The notes: generated by a model not told the origin, from the sequence alone. A stretch of DNA of 64,000 nucleotides from Chryseobacterium sp. PMSZPI (GCF_002835665.1 NZ_PIZV01000077.1:42856-106855); one strand, 5' to 3'; numbered from the stretch's first letter, positions 8,426-16,859 are shown. Made by a program: numbers and translations.

Positions 8426-9121
8426 ATGAAAAAAATACTTTTACTGTTATTTGGGACTTTAGCACTTTTAATAAATGCTCAGAATAAACTGAACGAAGAG
8501 CTGAAAAAGGAACTTGATGAGATCATGAGTGTGGACCAGGGCTATAGAATGCTGTTTACCTCCGAAACAACTCCTGAACAAAAAGAAAAAACCTTAAAGG
8601 ATTTAAATATCAATCAGGAAGAGTTTAAAAAGAAGGGATGGCAAATGGTAGCTGAGCATGATAGTATAAATCTGCATAAGATTGAAAATATTATTTCAAA
8701 ATATGGTTATCCGGGAAAAACGCTTGTGGGTGAACCTACCAATAAGGCAGCCTGGTATGTGATTCAACATTCAACCAAGATTGGAAAATATCTGCCTCTC
8801 ATTAAGGAAGCCGGAAAAAACAAAGAAATTCCGTTTACATTGGTGGCTATGATGGAAGATCGGTATCTGATGGATGAAAACAAAGAACAGATCTATGGAA
8901 CACAGGGAAGAGGCGAAATGACAAAAGATAAAGACGGAAAACAAGTTTTTGTGAGTTTTGTATGGCCTGTAAAAGACCTTAAAAATGTGGATAAAATAAG
9001 AAAAGAAGCAGGCTTCGATTCCACCGTTGAAGAAAATGCCAAAAGAATGTTCGGAAAGGACTTCAAATATGAACCCTACACTCTAAAACAGGTTTTAGAA
9101 TTAAGAAATAAAAACAAATAA
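8426..9121 (+). CDS. Exported DUF6624-like protein
   Basis: The protein begins with a signal peptide (MKKILLLLFGTLALLINAQ) and so probably acts in the periplasm. The mature part resembles DUF6624: a VDQGYR motif near residue 33, HDSINLHKIENIISKYGYPG in the middle and a MMEDRYLMDENKEQIYGTQ segment. No activity is known for the family. It sits between paaI and paaJ, which is an unusual place for an exported protein, and may be a passenger gene. Confidence 0.75.
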   Translation: MKKILLLLFGTLALLINAQNKLNEELKKELDEIMSVDQGYRMLFTSETTPEQKEKTLKDLNINQEEFKKKGWQMVAEHDSINLHKIENIISKYGYPGKTLVGEPTNKAAWYVIQHSTKIGKYLPLIKEAGKNKEIPFTLVAMMEDRYLMDENKEQIYGTQGRGEMTKDKDGKQVFVSFVWPVKDLKNVDKIRKEAGFDSTVEENAKRMFGKDFKYEPYTLKQVLELRNKNK

Positions 9122-9172
9122 ATCCGGTATTGATACACTGTTACATTACCAGATTGGTATATTAAAATAATT

Positions 9173-10378
9173 ATGAACAACGTATACATTATAGACTATG
9201 TCAGAACTCCCATCTCAAAACTGCAGGGAGGATTATCAGAAGTAAGAGCCGATGATCTGGCTGCTATTGTTATCAAAGAAGTCGTAGCAAGAAACCCTGA
9301 AGTTCCTGTGGAGGAAATTGAAGATGTTATTTTCGGATGTGCTAATCAGGCAGGTGAAGATAATAGAAATGTTGCAAGAATGGGGCTTTTATTGGCAGGG
9401 CTCCCTTACAAAATCGGAGGAGAAACAGTAAACAGGCTTTGTGCATCGGGAATGTCTGCAGTAGCTAATGCGTTTCGTTCGATAGCCGCAGGAGAAGGAG
9501 AAATTTATATTGCAGGTGGAGTAGAGCATATGACACGTTCTCCATATGTAATGTCAAAACCAAGTGCAGCTTTTGGAAGAGACAGTCAAATGTATGATAC
9601 TACTTTCGGATGGCGTTTTATTAATCCGAAAATGAAGGAAATGTATGGGGTTGATGGAATGGGTGAGACTGCAGAGAATTTGGCAGACATCCACCAGATC
9701 AGCAGAGAAGATCAGGATAAATTTGCCCTTTGGTCCCAACAAAAAGCTACAAAAGCACAAGAAAGCGGAAGGCTGGCAGAAGAAATTGTAAAAGTTGAAA
9801 TCCCACAAAGAAAAGGAGACCCAATTGTTTTTGAAAAAGATGAATTCATTAAGCCAACATCCTCTATGGAAGGTTTAGGAAAACTTCGTCCGGCATTCAG
9901 AAAAGAAGGAACAGTAACTGCCGGAAATGCATCTGGAATGAATGATGGAGCAGCAGCTTTAATCTTAGCCAGTGAAGAAGCTGTGAAAAAATACGGATTA
10001 AAACCAAAAGCCAAAATTTTAGGCTCATCCGTAGCAGGTGTAGAGCCGAGAATTATGGGAATCGGACCTGTAGAAGCAACTCAAAAAGTATTGAAAAGAT
10101 TAAATCTTTCTTTGGATGATATGGATATTATCGAATTAAACGAAGCATTTGCAGCACAAGCTTTAGCTGTAACGAGAAGCTTAGGATTAAAAGATGATGA
10201 CACAAGAATAAATCCGAACGGAGGAGCTATTGCTATTGGTCATCCACTGGGAGTTTCAGGTGCGAGAATTATTGGTTCCGCAGCAATGGAACTTCAGAAA
10301 CAAGATAAAAAATATGCATTGTGTACCCTTTGTATCGGTGTCGGACAAGGCTATGCAATGGTTATTGAAAAAGTATAA
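9173..10378 (+). CDS. paaJ: 3-oxoadipyl-CoA thiolase PaaJ
   Basis: PaaJ cleaves 3-oxoadipyl-CoA to succinyl-CoA and acetyl-CoA and also acts on the 3-oxo-5,6-dehydrosuberyl intermediate. At 401 aa it equals the usual length. The nucleophilic cysteine lies in VNRLCASGMSAV, the histidine in GGAIAIGHPLGVSGAR, and the second cysteine in LCTLCIGVGQG. The segment NEAFAAQALAV is also typical. Pathway context favours PaaJ over a general acetyl-CoA acetyltransferase. Confidence 0.93.
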   Translation: MNNVYIIDYVRTPISKLQGGLSEVRADDLAAIVIKEVVARNPEVPVEEIEDVIFGCANQAGEDNRNVARMGLLLAGLPYKIGGETVNRLCASGMSAVANAFRSIAAGEGEIYIAGGVEHMTRSPYVMSKPSAAFGRDSQMYDTTFGWRFINPKMKEMYGVDGMGETAENLADIHQISREDQDKFALWSQQKATKAQESGRLAEEIVKVEIPQRKGDPIVFEKDEFIKPTSSMEGLGKLRPAFRKEGTVTAGNASGMNDGAAALILASEEAVKKYGLKPKAKILGSSVAGVEPRIMGIGPVEATQKVLKRLNLSLDDMDIIELNEAFAAQALAVTRSLGLKDDDTRINPNGGAIAIGHPLGVSGARIIGSAAMELQKQDKKYALCTLCIGVGQGYAMVIEKV

Positions 10379-10382
10379 TCAA

Positions 10383-10467
10383 TTTTAAAATGAGTCAATT
10401 TGATAATTTGAAAATATTTAATAAGATTATTGATTTTCAAATTGGTTCATTCTCAAATTTTCAAATT
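10383..10467. repeat. Gene-less AATTTGAAAATG element
   Basis: This hairpin element between paaJ and paaY has a right end (10432-10467) that matches 33 of 36 bases of the right end of the gene-carrying element at 6484-6519. The left arm (AAAATGAGTCAATTTGATAATTTGAAAAT) is only about 20 bases away from it. It therefore looks like the same repeat without the four-helix-bundle gene. Confidence 0.75.
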
Positions 10468-10475
10468 AAAAATAC

Positions 10476-11069
10476 ATGAACATCTACTCATATCATGGTA
10501 TTCGTCCTATTATCAAACCTTCTGCTTATATCCATCCACAGGCAGTGATTATTGGGAATGTGGAAATTGGTGAAGAAGTATATATTGGTCCCAACGCGGT
10601 GATCCGTGGAGACTGGGGGAAAATTATCATTAAAGATGGAGCCAATGTACAGGAAAATTGTACTCTTCATGTTTTCCCCAATATAGAAACAATTTTAGAA
10701 GAATCTGCTCATATCGGACATGGAGCAATTATTCATTCCGGACATATCGGAAAAAACTGTTTGATCGGAATGAATTCTGTGGTAATGGATAAAGCTTATA
10801 TAGGTGCCGAAAGTATTGTCGGAGCCTTAGCTTTTGTACCTGCCAATTTTAGATGTGAACCCAGAAAATTGATTGTAGGAAGTCCCGCAAAAATTATCCG
10901 CGATGTTTCTGATGAGATGATCCATTGGAAAACAGAAGGAACCAAATTATACCAGGAATTGGCAAGAGAAGGTAAAGAAGCTATTCTTCCTTGTGAACCA
11001 TTTACAGAGTATGTTCAGCAGACTCCTACAAAGATTGTAGATTACAGTATTTGGGATGATGTGAAATAA
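10476..11069 (+). CDS. paaY: Hexapeptide-repeat thioesterase PaaY
   Basis: PaaY is a left-handed beta-helix protein of the gamma carbonic anhydrase family. In this pathway it hydrolyses the 2-hydroxycyclohepta-1,4,6-triene-formyl-CoA side product. The 197-aa protein shows hexapeptide-type repeats (VIIGNVEIGEEVYIGPNAVIRG) and metal-binding histidines in ENCTLHVF and HIGHGAIIHSGHIG. Length and operon position support PaaY rather than a generic transferase. Confidence 0.92.
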   Translation: MNIYSYHGIRPIIKPSAYIHPQAVIIGNVEIGEEVYIGPNAVIRGDWGKIIIKDGANVQENCTLHVFPNIETILEESAHIGHGAIIHSGHIGKNCLIGMNSVVMDKAYIGAESIVGALAFVPANFRCEPRKLIVGSPAKIIRDVSDEMIHWKTEGTKLYQELAREGKEAILPCEPFTEYVQQTPTKIVDYSIWDDVK

Positions 11070-11085
11070 GGATAATACACAAACC

Positions 11086-11118
11086 AAACCTAACAGGTTT
11101 TCGAAATCTGTTAGGTTT
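11086..11118. repeat. Palindrome, AAACCTAAC family, copy 1
   Basis: AAACCTAACAG is followed by a short core and the exact complement CTGTTAGGTTT, an almost complete palindrome of 33 bases just after paaY. A second copy lies at 11309-11341. Such elements resemble the REP palindromes that are common in Flavobacteriaceae. The structure could also act as a weak terminator, but no long T run follows. Confidence 0.7.
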
Positions 11119-11142
11119 AAATGTGAACACTATATTTAAAAG

Positions 11143-11296
11143 ATGATTAACACAGAAAATTTTGAATTTGAAGGTAAATCCTGAAAAAGAAAGTAAATTG
11201 AATAGAAAGGAAATCATGCAGTATTTTGATTCGGTAGAAGTTTTTAGAAATTATCATCAATCTACTATTGAGTATGACTTTTTAAATTTTGAATAA
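11143..11296 (+). pseudogene. Decayed small ORF between two palindromes
   Basis: Two overlapping short frames lie between the palindromes at 11086 and 11309. One starts with ATG 11143 and stops after 13 codons at a TGA. The next frame runs on without a stop to TAA 11294-11296 and encodes VNPEKESKLNRKE and then FDSVEVFRNYHQS. Together they look like one small gene broken by a frameshift, but the evidence is only the joined reading frame. I do not recognise the product. Confidence 0.3.
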
Positions 11297-11308
11297 TTGC
11301 TAATAATC

Positions 11309-11341
11309 AAACCTAACGGGTTTTTAAAACCCGTTAGGTTT
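11309..11341. repeat. Palindrome, AAACCTAAC family, copy 2
   Basis: AAACCTAACGGGTTTT and its exact complement AAAACCCGTTAGGTTT are separated by one base, so the stem is 16 bp with essentially no loop. It lies 14 bases before the esterase gene and shares AAACCTAAC and GTTAGGTTT with copy 1. Confidence 0.75.
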
Positions 11342-11354
11342 AATAAAATTAAAT

Positions 11355-12182
11355 ATGATTAAAAAAATTGTGCTTGCATGCAGCATAATGTTTGCGGTGG
11401 GTTGTACGTTATCAGCACAGACCGTTACTACAAAACCGCTTACAATAGGAGAAGTGAGGACCATTAAGTCTAAAACATTAAATGAAGACAGAACGCTGAA
11501 TATTTATCTGCCTCAAGGATTTGATAAAGCAAAATCATATCCGGTGATCTATCTTTTGGATGGAAGTATAAATGAAGACTTTATCCACGTTTCAGGACTA
11601 GTACAATTCTTTAATGAAATGTATTCTATGCCGGAAACCATTGTAGTGGGAATTGCCAACGTGGATAGAAAAAGAGACTTTACTTTCCATACAGATATAA
11701 AGGATCTTCAGAAAGACTATCCTACAACCGGACATTCCGATAAGTTTATTGCGTTTTTGGAAAAAGAATTAAAACCATATATAGAAAGTCAATTTAAAAC
11801 GACAGACAAATATTTGTTTGGACAATCTTTAGGAGGGCTTTTAGCAACAGAAATTCTTTTGAAAAAGCCGGAGATGTTTGATAATTATTTCATCATTAGC
11901 CCGAGTTTATGGTGGGATGATGAAAGCTTATTAAAGCAAGCCGGACAGTTACTTGCCAAATCCCAGGATACTAAAAAGTTTGTTTACGTTTCAGTGGGAA
12001 AAGGTGAACACCCGGTAATGGTAAAAGATGCAGAAGATTGGTACGATGTTCTGAAAAAGGCTAATAAGAAAAATTGGACAGTGGAATATAAAATGATGGA
12101 AACGGACAATCATGCTACGATTCTTCACAGAAGTTTATATGAAGGATTGGTAAAAAAGTTTCCATATCAGGAACCAAAATAA
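11355..12182 (+). CDS. Secreted alpha/beta-hydrolase, putative esterase (esterase D/Fes-like)
   Basis: The 275-aa protein begins with a signal peptide (MIKKIVLACSIMFAVGCTLSAQ); a lipobox-like VGC is present but the AQ cleavage site is also plausible. It belongs to the putative esterase family: LNIYLPQGFDKAKSYPVIYLLDG, nucleophile motif GQSLGG near residue 157, SPSLWWDD and a late DNHATILH with the catalytic histidine. Such proteins cleave esters, including siderophore-type esters. Its substrate here is unknown, and its position before paaZ may be incidental. Confidence 0.82.
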   Translation: MIKKIVLACSIMFAVGCTLSAQTVTTKPLTIGEVRTIKSKTLNEDRTLNIYLPQGFDKAKSYPVIYLLDGSINEDFIHVSGLVQFFNEMYSMPETIVVGIANVDRKRDFTFHTDIKDLQKDYPTTGHSDKFIAFLEKELKPYIESQFKTTDKYLFGQSLGGLLATEILLKKPEMFDNYFIISPSLWWDDESLLKQAGQLLAKSQDTKKFVYVSVGKGEHPVMVKDAEDWYDVLKKANKKNWTVEYKMMETDNHATILHRSLYEGLVKKFPYQEPK

Positions 12183-12186
12183 ATTA

Positions 12187-12290
12187 TAAATGTAACAATA
12201 TACCAATGTAAAAATGTAACAAGCACTGTCATGCTGAGCGAGCTCAAAGCATCTATTGGTAAACTGTTAGATTGATGCATTGTTAAATTA
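12187..12290. repeat. Intergenic repeat, TAACAGTTTACCAAT family with GTCATGCTGAGC core
   Basis: AATGTAACAATATACCAATG on the left and ATTGGTAAACTGTTAGATTG on the right form an inverted pair. GATGCATTGTTAAAT at the right end repeats the end of the element at 5159-5280. In the centre sits GTCATGCTGAGCGAGCTC, a sequence type seen often in Bacteroidetes intergenic repeats. The element separates the esterase from paaZ. Confidence 0.6.
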
Positions 12291-12298
12291 AATATTAT

Positions 12299-14794
12299 AT
12301 GGAAAAATTAAAAAACTATATCTACGGACAATGGGTAGAAGGTACCGGAAACGGAACTCCTTTATACAATGCCGTTACGGGAGAGCAGGTTGCTGTTTCC
12401 GATACAGAAGGGCTTAACTTTGAACAAGCTCTTGATTACGGCAGAACAGTAGGATATAAAAACCTTTCTTCAATGACGTTCTATGATCGCGGAGAAATGT
12501 TGAAAAAAGTAGCACTGTACCTACTGGAAAGAAAGAAAAAATATTACGAATTATCATATAAAACAGGAGCTACACATGTTGATTCATGGGTAGATATTGA
12601 AGGAGGTTTCGGAACCTTCTTTACCTATTCCGGATTGGCGAAAAGGATGCTTCCTAATACTCCCTTCTGGGTGGATGGGGATACTCAGAAGATTTCAGCG
12701 AATGGAACCCATTTGGGAACTCATATTTTGACACCAAGTGAAGGCGTTTCTATACAGATCAATGCCTACAACTTTCCAGTTTGGGGAATGTTGGAAAAGT
12801 TATCTACATCATTGTTGGCAGGGGTACCATCTATCGTGAAACCATCTCCTTTTGGATCGTATCTTACCAATGCAGTTTTTCAGGATATGATCGAAAGCGG
12901 AGTATTACCTGAAGGAGCTGTGCAATTAGTCTGTGGAGAACCTGGAAATATTCTGGATTACGTTCAGGATGGCGATTCCGTATTATTTACAGGATCTGCC
13001 ACGACAGGAAGAAAGCTTAAATCACTTCCATCAATTGCCGGAAATGCAGTTCGTTTCAATATGGAAGCCGATTCTTTAAACTGTTCAATCCTTGGGCTGG
13101 AAGCAAAACCCGGAACACCGGAATTTGATTTATTCATCAAAGAAGTTCGTAACGAAATGACCACAAAAGCAGGTCAGAAATGTACAGCCATCAGAAGAAT
13201 CATTGTTCCTGAGCATTTAATTGGTGACGTTCAGAATGCTTTATCAAAGGCTTTAGACCAAACAAAAATTGGAAACCCATTAAGCAGAGAAACCAGAATG
13301 GGATCTTTGGTAGGAAGACAGCAGTATGAGGAGGTTCTTAGGAAAGTCAATATTTTAAAATCAGAAACGGAACTTGTTTATGACGGAAAGCATGAACTGG
13401 TAGATGCAAGCTATGAAAATGGAGCATTTATGAGTCCAAAGTTATTCCTGAACGATAAACCTTTCGAAAAAAATATCTCCCATGATGTAGAAGCCTTTGG
13501 ACCGGTATCCACATTAATGCCGTACAAAGATGCAGAAGAAGCAGCTGCTTTGGCAAAAAGAGGAAAAGGAAGTTTGGTGGGATCCATTATTTCTCATGAC
13601 GAAAACTTTATTGCAGAAACTTCATGGAAAATGGCTTCCCAACACGGAAGAATTTTTGTTTTGAACAGAGATAATGCTAAAGAAAGTACAGGTCATGGTT
13701 CACCGCTTCCGACATTGATGCACGGAGGTCCTGGTAGAGCAGGTGGTGGAGAAGAAATGGGCGGACTGAACGGCCTTCATTTCTTCTTACAAAAAACAGC
13801 CATTCAGGGATCTCCGGATGTTTTGAAGGCTATTACTAAAATTTATCAACAAGGGGCAGAGAAAAAATTCTCAGATAAACACCCTTTCCAGAAATACTTT
13901 GAAGAAGTTGAGGTAGGAGATTCTTTAGAAACAGCAGGAAGAACCGTTACAGAAGCAGATATTGTAAACTTCTCTAATGTTTCATGGGATCATTTCTATG
14001 CACATACTGATGCTACAAGTTTAACCGGAACCATCTTCGATAAAACCGTAGCTCATGGGTATTTTATTCTTTCAGCTGCTGCAGGATTATTTGTTTCCGG
14101 TAAAAAAGGACCTGTTATTGCCAATTACGGATTAGAAGAATGTAGTTTCTTTAAACCTGTATATGCCGGTGATACCATTACCGTATATTTAACGGCAAAA
14201 GAAAAAATCAATAGAGGGGTAAAAGGAAGAAATATTCCTTCAGGAGTGGTGAAATGGTTAGTTGAAGTTGTGAATCAAAGAGATGAGGTAGTTTGTGTAG
14301 CAACGATTTTAACATTGGTAGCTAAACAATCTCCTTTTATTGATCTGAACGTGAAAAACATTCAAAAGATTCTGAGTGGAATAACAGAAAGTACACCTGC
14401 ACTTTGGGGGAAAATGTCTCCACAACAAATGATTGAACATTTAGAGCAAGGAGTACTGGTAAGTTTGGGAGAGCCTGAAGCAGAGAAATGTTATACACCA
14501 GAAGAGCATCTTGAAAAATGGCAAGATTCCCTTTACAGTCACAGAGCCATGCCAAAAGAGTTTACTGCGCCGTTCCTGCCTCAGGATGGTTCACTTCCGG
14601 AATTGACTCATAAAAATTTGGAAGCTGCAAAACAATCATTCATTGAGAACTTGAAGAGATTTGTGATTTACTATAAAGAAAATCCGCAGGCGGAGCATAT
14701 GAATTTTGTATTCGGAAAACTAAATAAAGAGATGTGGGAATTAATGCATAAAAAACATTTTACCCATCATTTCGAACAGTTTGGATTGATTTAA
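12299..14794 (+). CDS. paaZ: Oxepin-CoA hydrolase / semialdehyde dehydrogenase PaaZ with extra DUF1569 domain
   Basis: PaaZ opens the oxepin ring and oxidises the resulting semialdehyde to 3-oxo-5,6-dehydrosuberyl-CoA. Residues 1 to about 515 form the aldehyde dehydrogenase with E256 (NMEADS) and C295 (GQKCTA), the same numbers as in E. coli PaaZ. Residues about 530-678 form the MaoC-type hydratase with D564 and H569 (DHFYAH). The protein is 831 aa instead of about 680: residues about 680-831 add a DUF1569/DinB-like domain with LWGKMSPQQMIEHLEQ and KKHFTHHFEQFGL. The fusion is in one uninterrupted frame. It is the last pathway gene before the terminator. Confidence 0.95.
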   Translation: MEKLKNYIYGQWVEGTGNGTPLYNAVTGEQVAVSDTEGLNFEQALDYGRTVGYKNLSSMTFYDRGEMLKKVALYLLERKKKYYELSYKTGATHVDSWVDIEGGFGTFFTYSGLAKRMLPNTPFWVDGDTQKISANGTHLGTHILTPSEGVSIQINAYNFPVWGMLEKLSTSLLAGVPSIVKPSPFGSYLTNAVFQDMIESGVLPEGAVQLVCGEPGNILDYVQDGDSVLFTGSATTGRKLKSLPSIAGNAVRFNMEADSLNCSILGLEAKPGTPEFDLFIKEVRNEMTTKAGQKCTAIRRIIVPEHLIGDVQNALSKALDQTKIGNPLSRETRMGSLVGRQQYEEVLRKVNILKSETELVYDGKHELVDASYENGAFMSPKLFLNDKPFEKNISHDVEAFGPVSTLMPYKDAEEAAALAKRGKGSLVGSIISHDENFIAETSWKMASQHGRIFVLNRDNAKESTGHGSPLPTLMHGGPGRAGGGEEMGGLNGLHFFLQKTAIQGSPDVLKAITKIYQQGAEKKFSDKHPFQKYFEEVEVGDSLETAGRTVTEADIVNFSNVSWDHFYAHTDATSLTGTIFDKTVAHGYFILSAAAGLFVSGKKGPVIANYGLEECSFFKPVYAGDTITVYLTAKEKINRGVKGRNIPSGVVKWLVEVVNQRDEVVCVATILTLVAKQSPFIDLNVKNIQKILSGITESTPALWGKMSPQQMIEHLEQGVLVSLGEPEAEKCYTPEEHLEKWQDSLYSHRAMPKEFTAPFLPQDGSLPELTHKNLEAAKQSFIENLKRFVIYYKENPQAEHMNFVFGKLNKEMWELMHKKHFTHHFEQFGLI

Positions 14795-14818
14795 TTCAAA
14801 ATAAGATATAAATTTATT

Positions 14819-14851
14819 GTCCCTTTCATTAAATTGAAAGGGACTTTTTTT
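14819..14851 (+). terminator. Intrinsic terminator at the end of the paa operon
   Basis: GTCCCTTTCA and TGAAAGGGAC form a perfect 10-bp stem around a 6-base loop, followed by seven T. It lies 25 bases after the paaZ stop. Confidence 0.9.
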
Positions 14852-14868
14852 GTTAACTATTAACTCTT

Positions 14869-14901
14869 AACCATGTCAAGGTTCAAAACCTTGACATGGT
14901 T
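14869..14901. repeat. REP palindrome upstream of the RAYT gene
   Basis: AACCATGTCAAGGTT and its exact complement AACCTTGACATGGTT form a perfect 15-bp stem with a 3-base loop (CAA), 31 bases before the transposase start. This is the expected arrangement for a REP element paired with its RAYT transposase. Confidence 0.8.
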
Positions 14902-14932
14902 GACGAAGGTTTCTAAATAAAAACACACAAAG

Positions 14933-15547
14933 ATGGTAGATATTAGAACTACTCCAATTGAGGCAGATCGTTTTTACCATATTTATAACCGTGGCATTAA
15001 CGGTGAAAATATTTTTAAATCAGAACGGAATTATTTATTCTTTCTAAATAAAGTGTCTGAATTTCTTATTCCTGTATGTGATGTTTATGCATATTGTCTG
15101 ATGCCCAATCATTTTCATCTTTTAGTAAGGATAAAATCTGATTCTGAATTAAGCAACATTGCTAAAGTTCAAAACCTTGTCAAGGCTATGGACGCAGGTC
15201 TTCATTCTCCACAAAATATTTTCTCAAAACAATTCTCCCGGGTTTTCAACTCTTACTCCCAAGCTTTTAATAAAGAAAATAAAAGGCATGGTGCTCTTAT
15301 TGAATCTCCTTTTAAAAGAAAATTGATTTTATCGGATAAATATTTAATGAATGTGATTATTTACATTCATCAGAACCCGCAAAATCATTTCTTAATTCAT
15401 GAATTCTCAAAATATAACTTTTCCTCTTATCAATCCATTTTGAGTACATCGAAGACTGTGTTGAAGAGAGATGAGGTTATTGAATTATTTGATGGTAAAG
15501 AAAATTTTATAATGTCTCATCAAAAATCAGTTGATTTTGAGTTTTAA
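14933..15547 (+). CDS. REP-associated tyrosine transposase (RAYT, IS200-like)
   Basis: The 204-aa protein belongs to the Y1/HUH transposase family of IS200/IS605. The HUH motif is in YCLMPNHFHLLVRI and the likely catalytic tyrosine is in the MNVIIYIHQNP segment; RFYHIYNRGINGENIF at the start is typical of RAYTs. These enzymes are linked to REP palindromes rather than to classical insertion sequence ends. A perfect palindrome lies upstream and a degenerate one downstream, and no accessory TnpB is present. Confidence 0.88.
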   Translation: MVDIRTTPIEADRFYHIYNRGINGENIFKSERNYLFFLNKVSEFLIPVCDVYAYCLMPNHFHLLVRIKSDSELSNIAKVQNLVKAMDAGLHSPQNIFSKQFSRVFNSYSQAFNKENKRHGALIESPFKRKLILSDKYLMNVIIYIHQNPQNHFLIHEFSKYNFSSYQSILSTSKTVLKRDEVIELFDGKENFIMSHQKSVDFEF

Positions 15548-15583
15548 CATCCTCGCCAAGGTTTTAAACCTTGACATGGATTG
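15547..15583. repeat. Degenerate REP palindrome downstream of the RAYT gene
   Basis: CATCCTCGCCAAGGTTT pairs imperfectly with AAACCTTGACATGGATTG. The right half is nearly the same as the upstream palindrome (CCTTGACATGG), while the left half has three changes. It marks the other flank of the RAYT gene. Confidence 0.65.
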
Positions 15584-15630
15584 ATTATCTTTACAGCACA
15601 ATCACAATCTCATTTATTTAAAAATAAAAT

Positions 15631-16155
15631 ATGGAATTACACTTTTTCAAAGACTTTGATTTTACTAATTTTTGGAATGAAAGTACTTATTCACAAAGAG
15701 ATTATATAGAAGAATTTCCGGATGACAAATTGATTACTTCAATCGAAGAAGAATTGGGATATAAACTTCCTGCATCCTATATTGAGCTGATGAGAATTCA
15801 AAATGGAGGTTTGGTAGATAAAGACAGTTTCCCTACTACAATAGGTACTTCCTGGGCTGAAGATCACATTGCCATTACCGGAATTATGGGAATCGGAAGA
15901 GAGAAAACGTATTCAATTTGTGGAGAGCTAGGTAGCCAATTTATGATAGAAGAGTGGGGATACCCAAATGATGGGGTGTATATCTGTGATTGTCCGTCTG
16001 CAGGACATGATATGATCTTACTGGATTATTCTAAATGTGGCAAATCCGGAGAACCTGAAGTCGTACATGTCGATCAGGAATATGAGTATAAAAAGACTTT
16101 TCTTGCCAAAGACTTTGAAACTTTTATTAAAGGTTTAAAAACTGATGAAGACTAA
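15631..16155 (+). CDS. SMI1/KNR4 family protein
   Basis: The 174-aa protein has the SMI1/KNR4 (SUKH) signature: ITSIEEELGYKLPASYIELMRIQNGGLV at residues about 36-64, then a central GIMGIG segment and CPSAGHDMILLDYS. Many SUKH proteins are immunity proteins against nuclease toxins, but many others are stand-alone genes. No toxin gene is visible nearby. It has no signal peptide. Confidence 0.82.
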   Translation: MELHFFKDFDFTNFWNESTYSQRDYIEEFPDDKLITSIEEELGYKLPASYIELMRIQNGGLVDKDSFPTTIGTSWAEDHIAITGIMGIGREKTYSICGELGSQFMIEEWGYPNDGVYICDCPSAGHDMILLDYSKCGKSGEPEVVHVDQEYEYKKTFLAKDFETFIKGLKTDED

Positions 16156-16166
16156 AATTCAATATT

Positions 16167-16859
16167 TCAACGAATAGGTATTTCCTTATTTTTTAGGAAG
16201 CGGAAATAACAATATACAAGGAATGGTAATGCAAAGATTTGAAATAGAAAAACAAGCAAAGAAACTATTCCTTCAAGATGATTCTCGTTGGACTTAATTA
16301 GCAATTGCTTACCCAACGGACCGTTGGAGAACACTACAATATTTAATAAATTCCAACCTAAATGGAGCCCGATAGGAAGATAAAGAGATCTTGTTTTTGC
16401 AAAAGCATAAGCCAACATCAATCCAAAAATACCTGTCATTACAAAAATAATTCCCATTTGGAAAAAATTGCCAAAAGCATTGTAAGAGAACCAATGATAA
16501 ATTCCGAAACAGATCGCAGAAAAGATACATGCTTTTTTATTTCCCCATTTTTCAATTGCAAAATACAATAAAACACCCCTGAAAAGCAATTCTTCAAACA
16601 AGACTGATTTTAAAGTCCACCAAATACCCATTAATATGGATTTCATTGTCAATTGTTGATGGAGAACCCAACTGTTATTGATAAATGTAGTGGTCATAAG
16701 ATGATAGAATGTGCAGGAAATTACGGCCAATAAAAAGCCAACTCCGAAATAAACAATTCTCTTTTCAGTAGGTCGCAATCCTAAAACAGAAAGATTCTTT
16801 TTGGCGATGAAGTGAAGTAAAAGCCATGAAATAGTAAGTTCAATGATAATTCCAATCAT
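16167..16859 (-). CDS. CPBP family intramembrane glutamic endopeptidase
   Basis: This 230-aa multi-pass membrane protein has the family motifs EELLFRGVLL (glutamates of the active site), FGIYHW and HLGWNLLN. About six membrane helices are visible. In bacteria such proteases process membrane-bound peptides or serve in bacteriocin self-immunity, but the target here is unknown. It ends 11 bases from the convergent SMI1/KNR4 gene. Confidence 0.87.
   Translation of the reverse strand: MIGIIIELTISWLLLHFIAKKNLSVLGLRPTEKRIVYFGVGFLLAVISCTFYHLMTTTFINNSWVLHQQLTMKSILMGIWWTLKSVLFEELLFRGVLLYFAIEKWGNKKACIFSAICFGIYHWFSYNAFGNFFQMGIIFVMTGIFGLMLAYAFAKTRSLYLPIGLHLGWNLLNIVVFSNGPLGKQLLIKSNENHLEGIVSLLVFLFQIFALPFLVYCYFRFLKNKEIPIR

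Noticed and set aside
15160..15187. REP-like GTTCAAAACCTTG inside the RAYT gene
   Set aside because: It lies in the coding frame, lacks the complementary arm and is probably a chance match.
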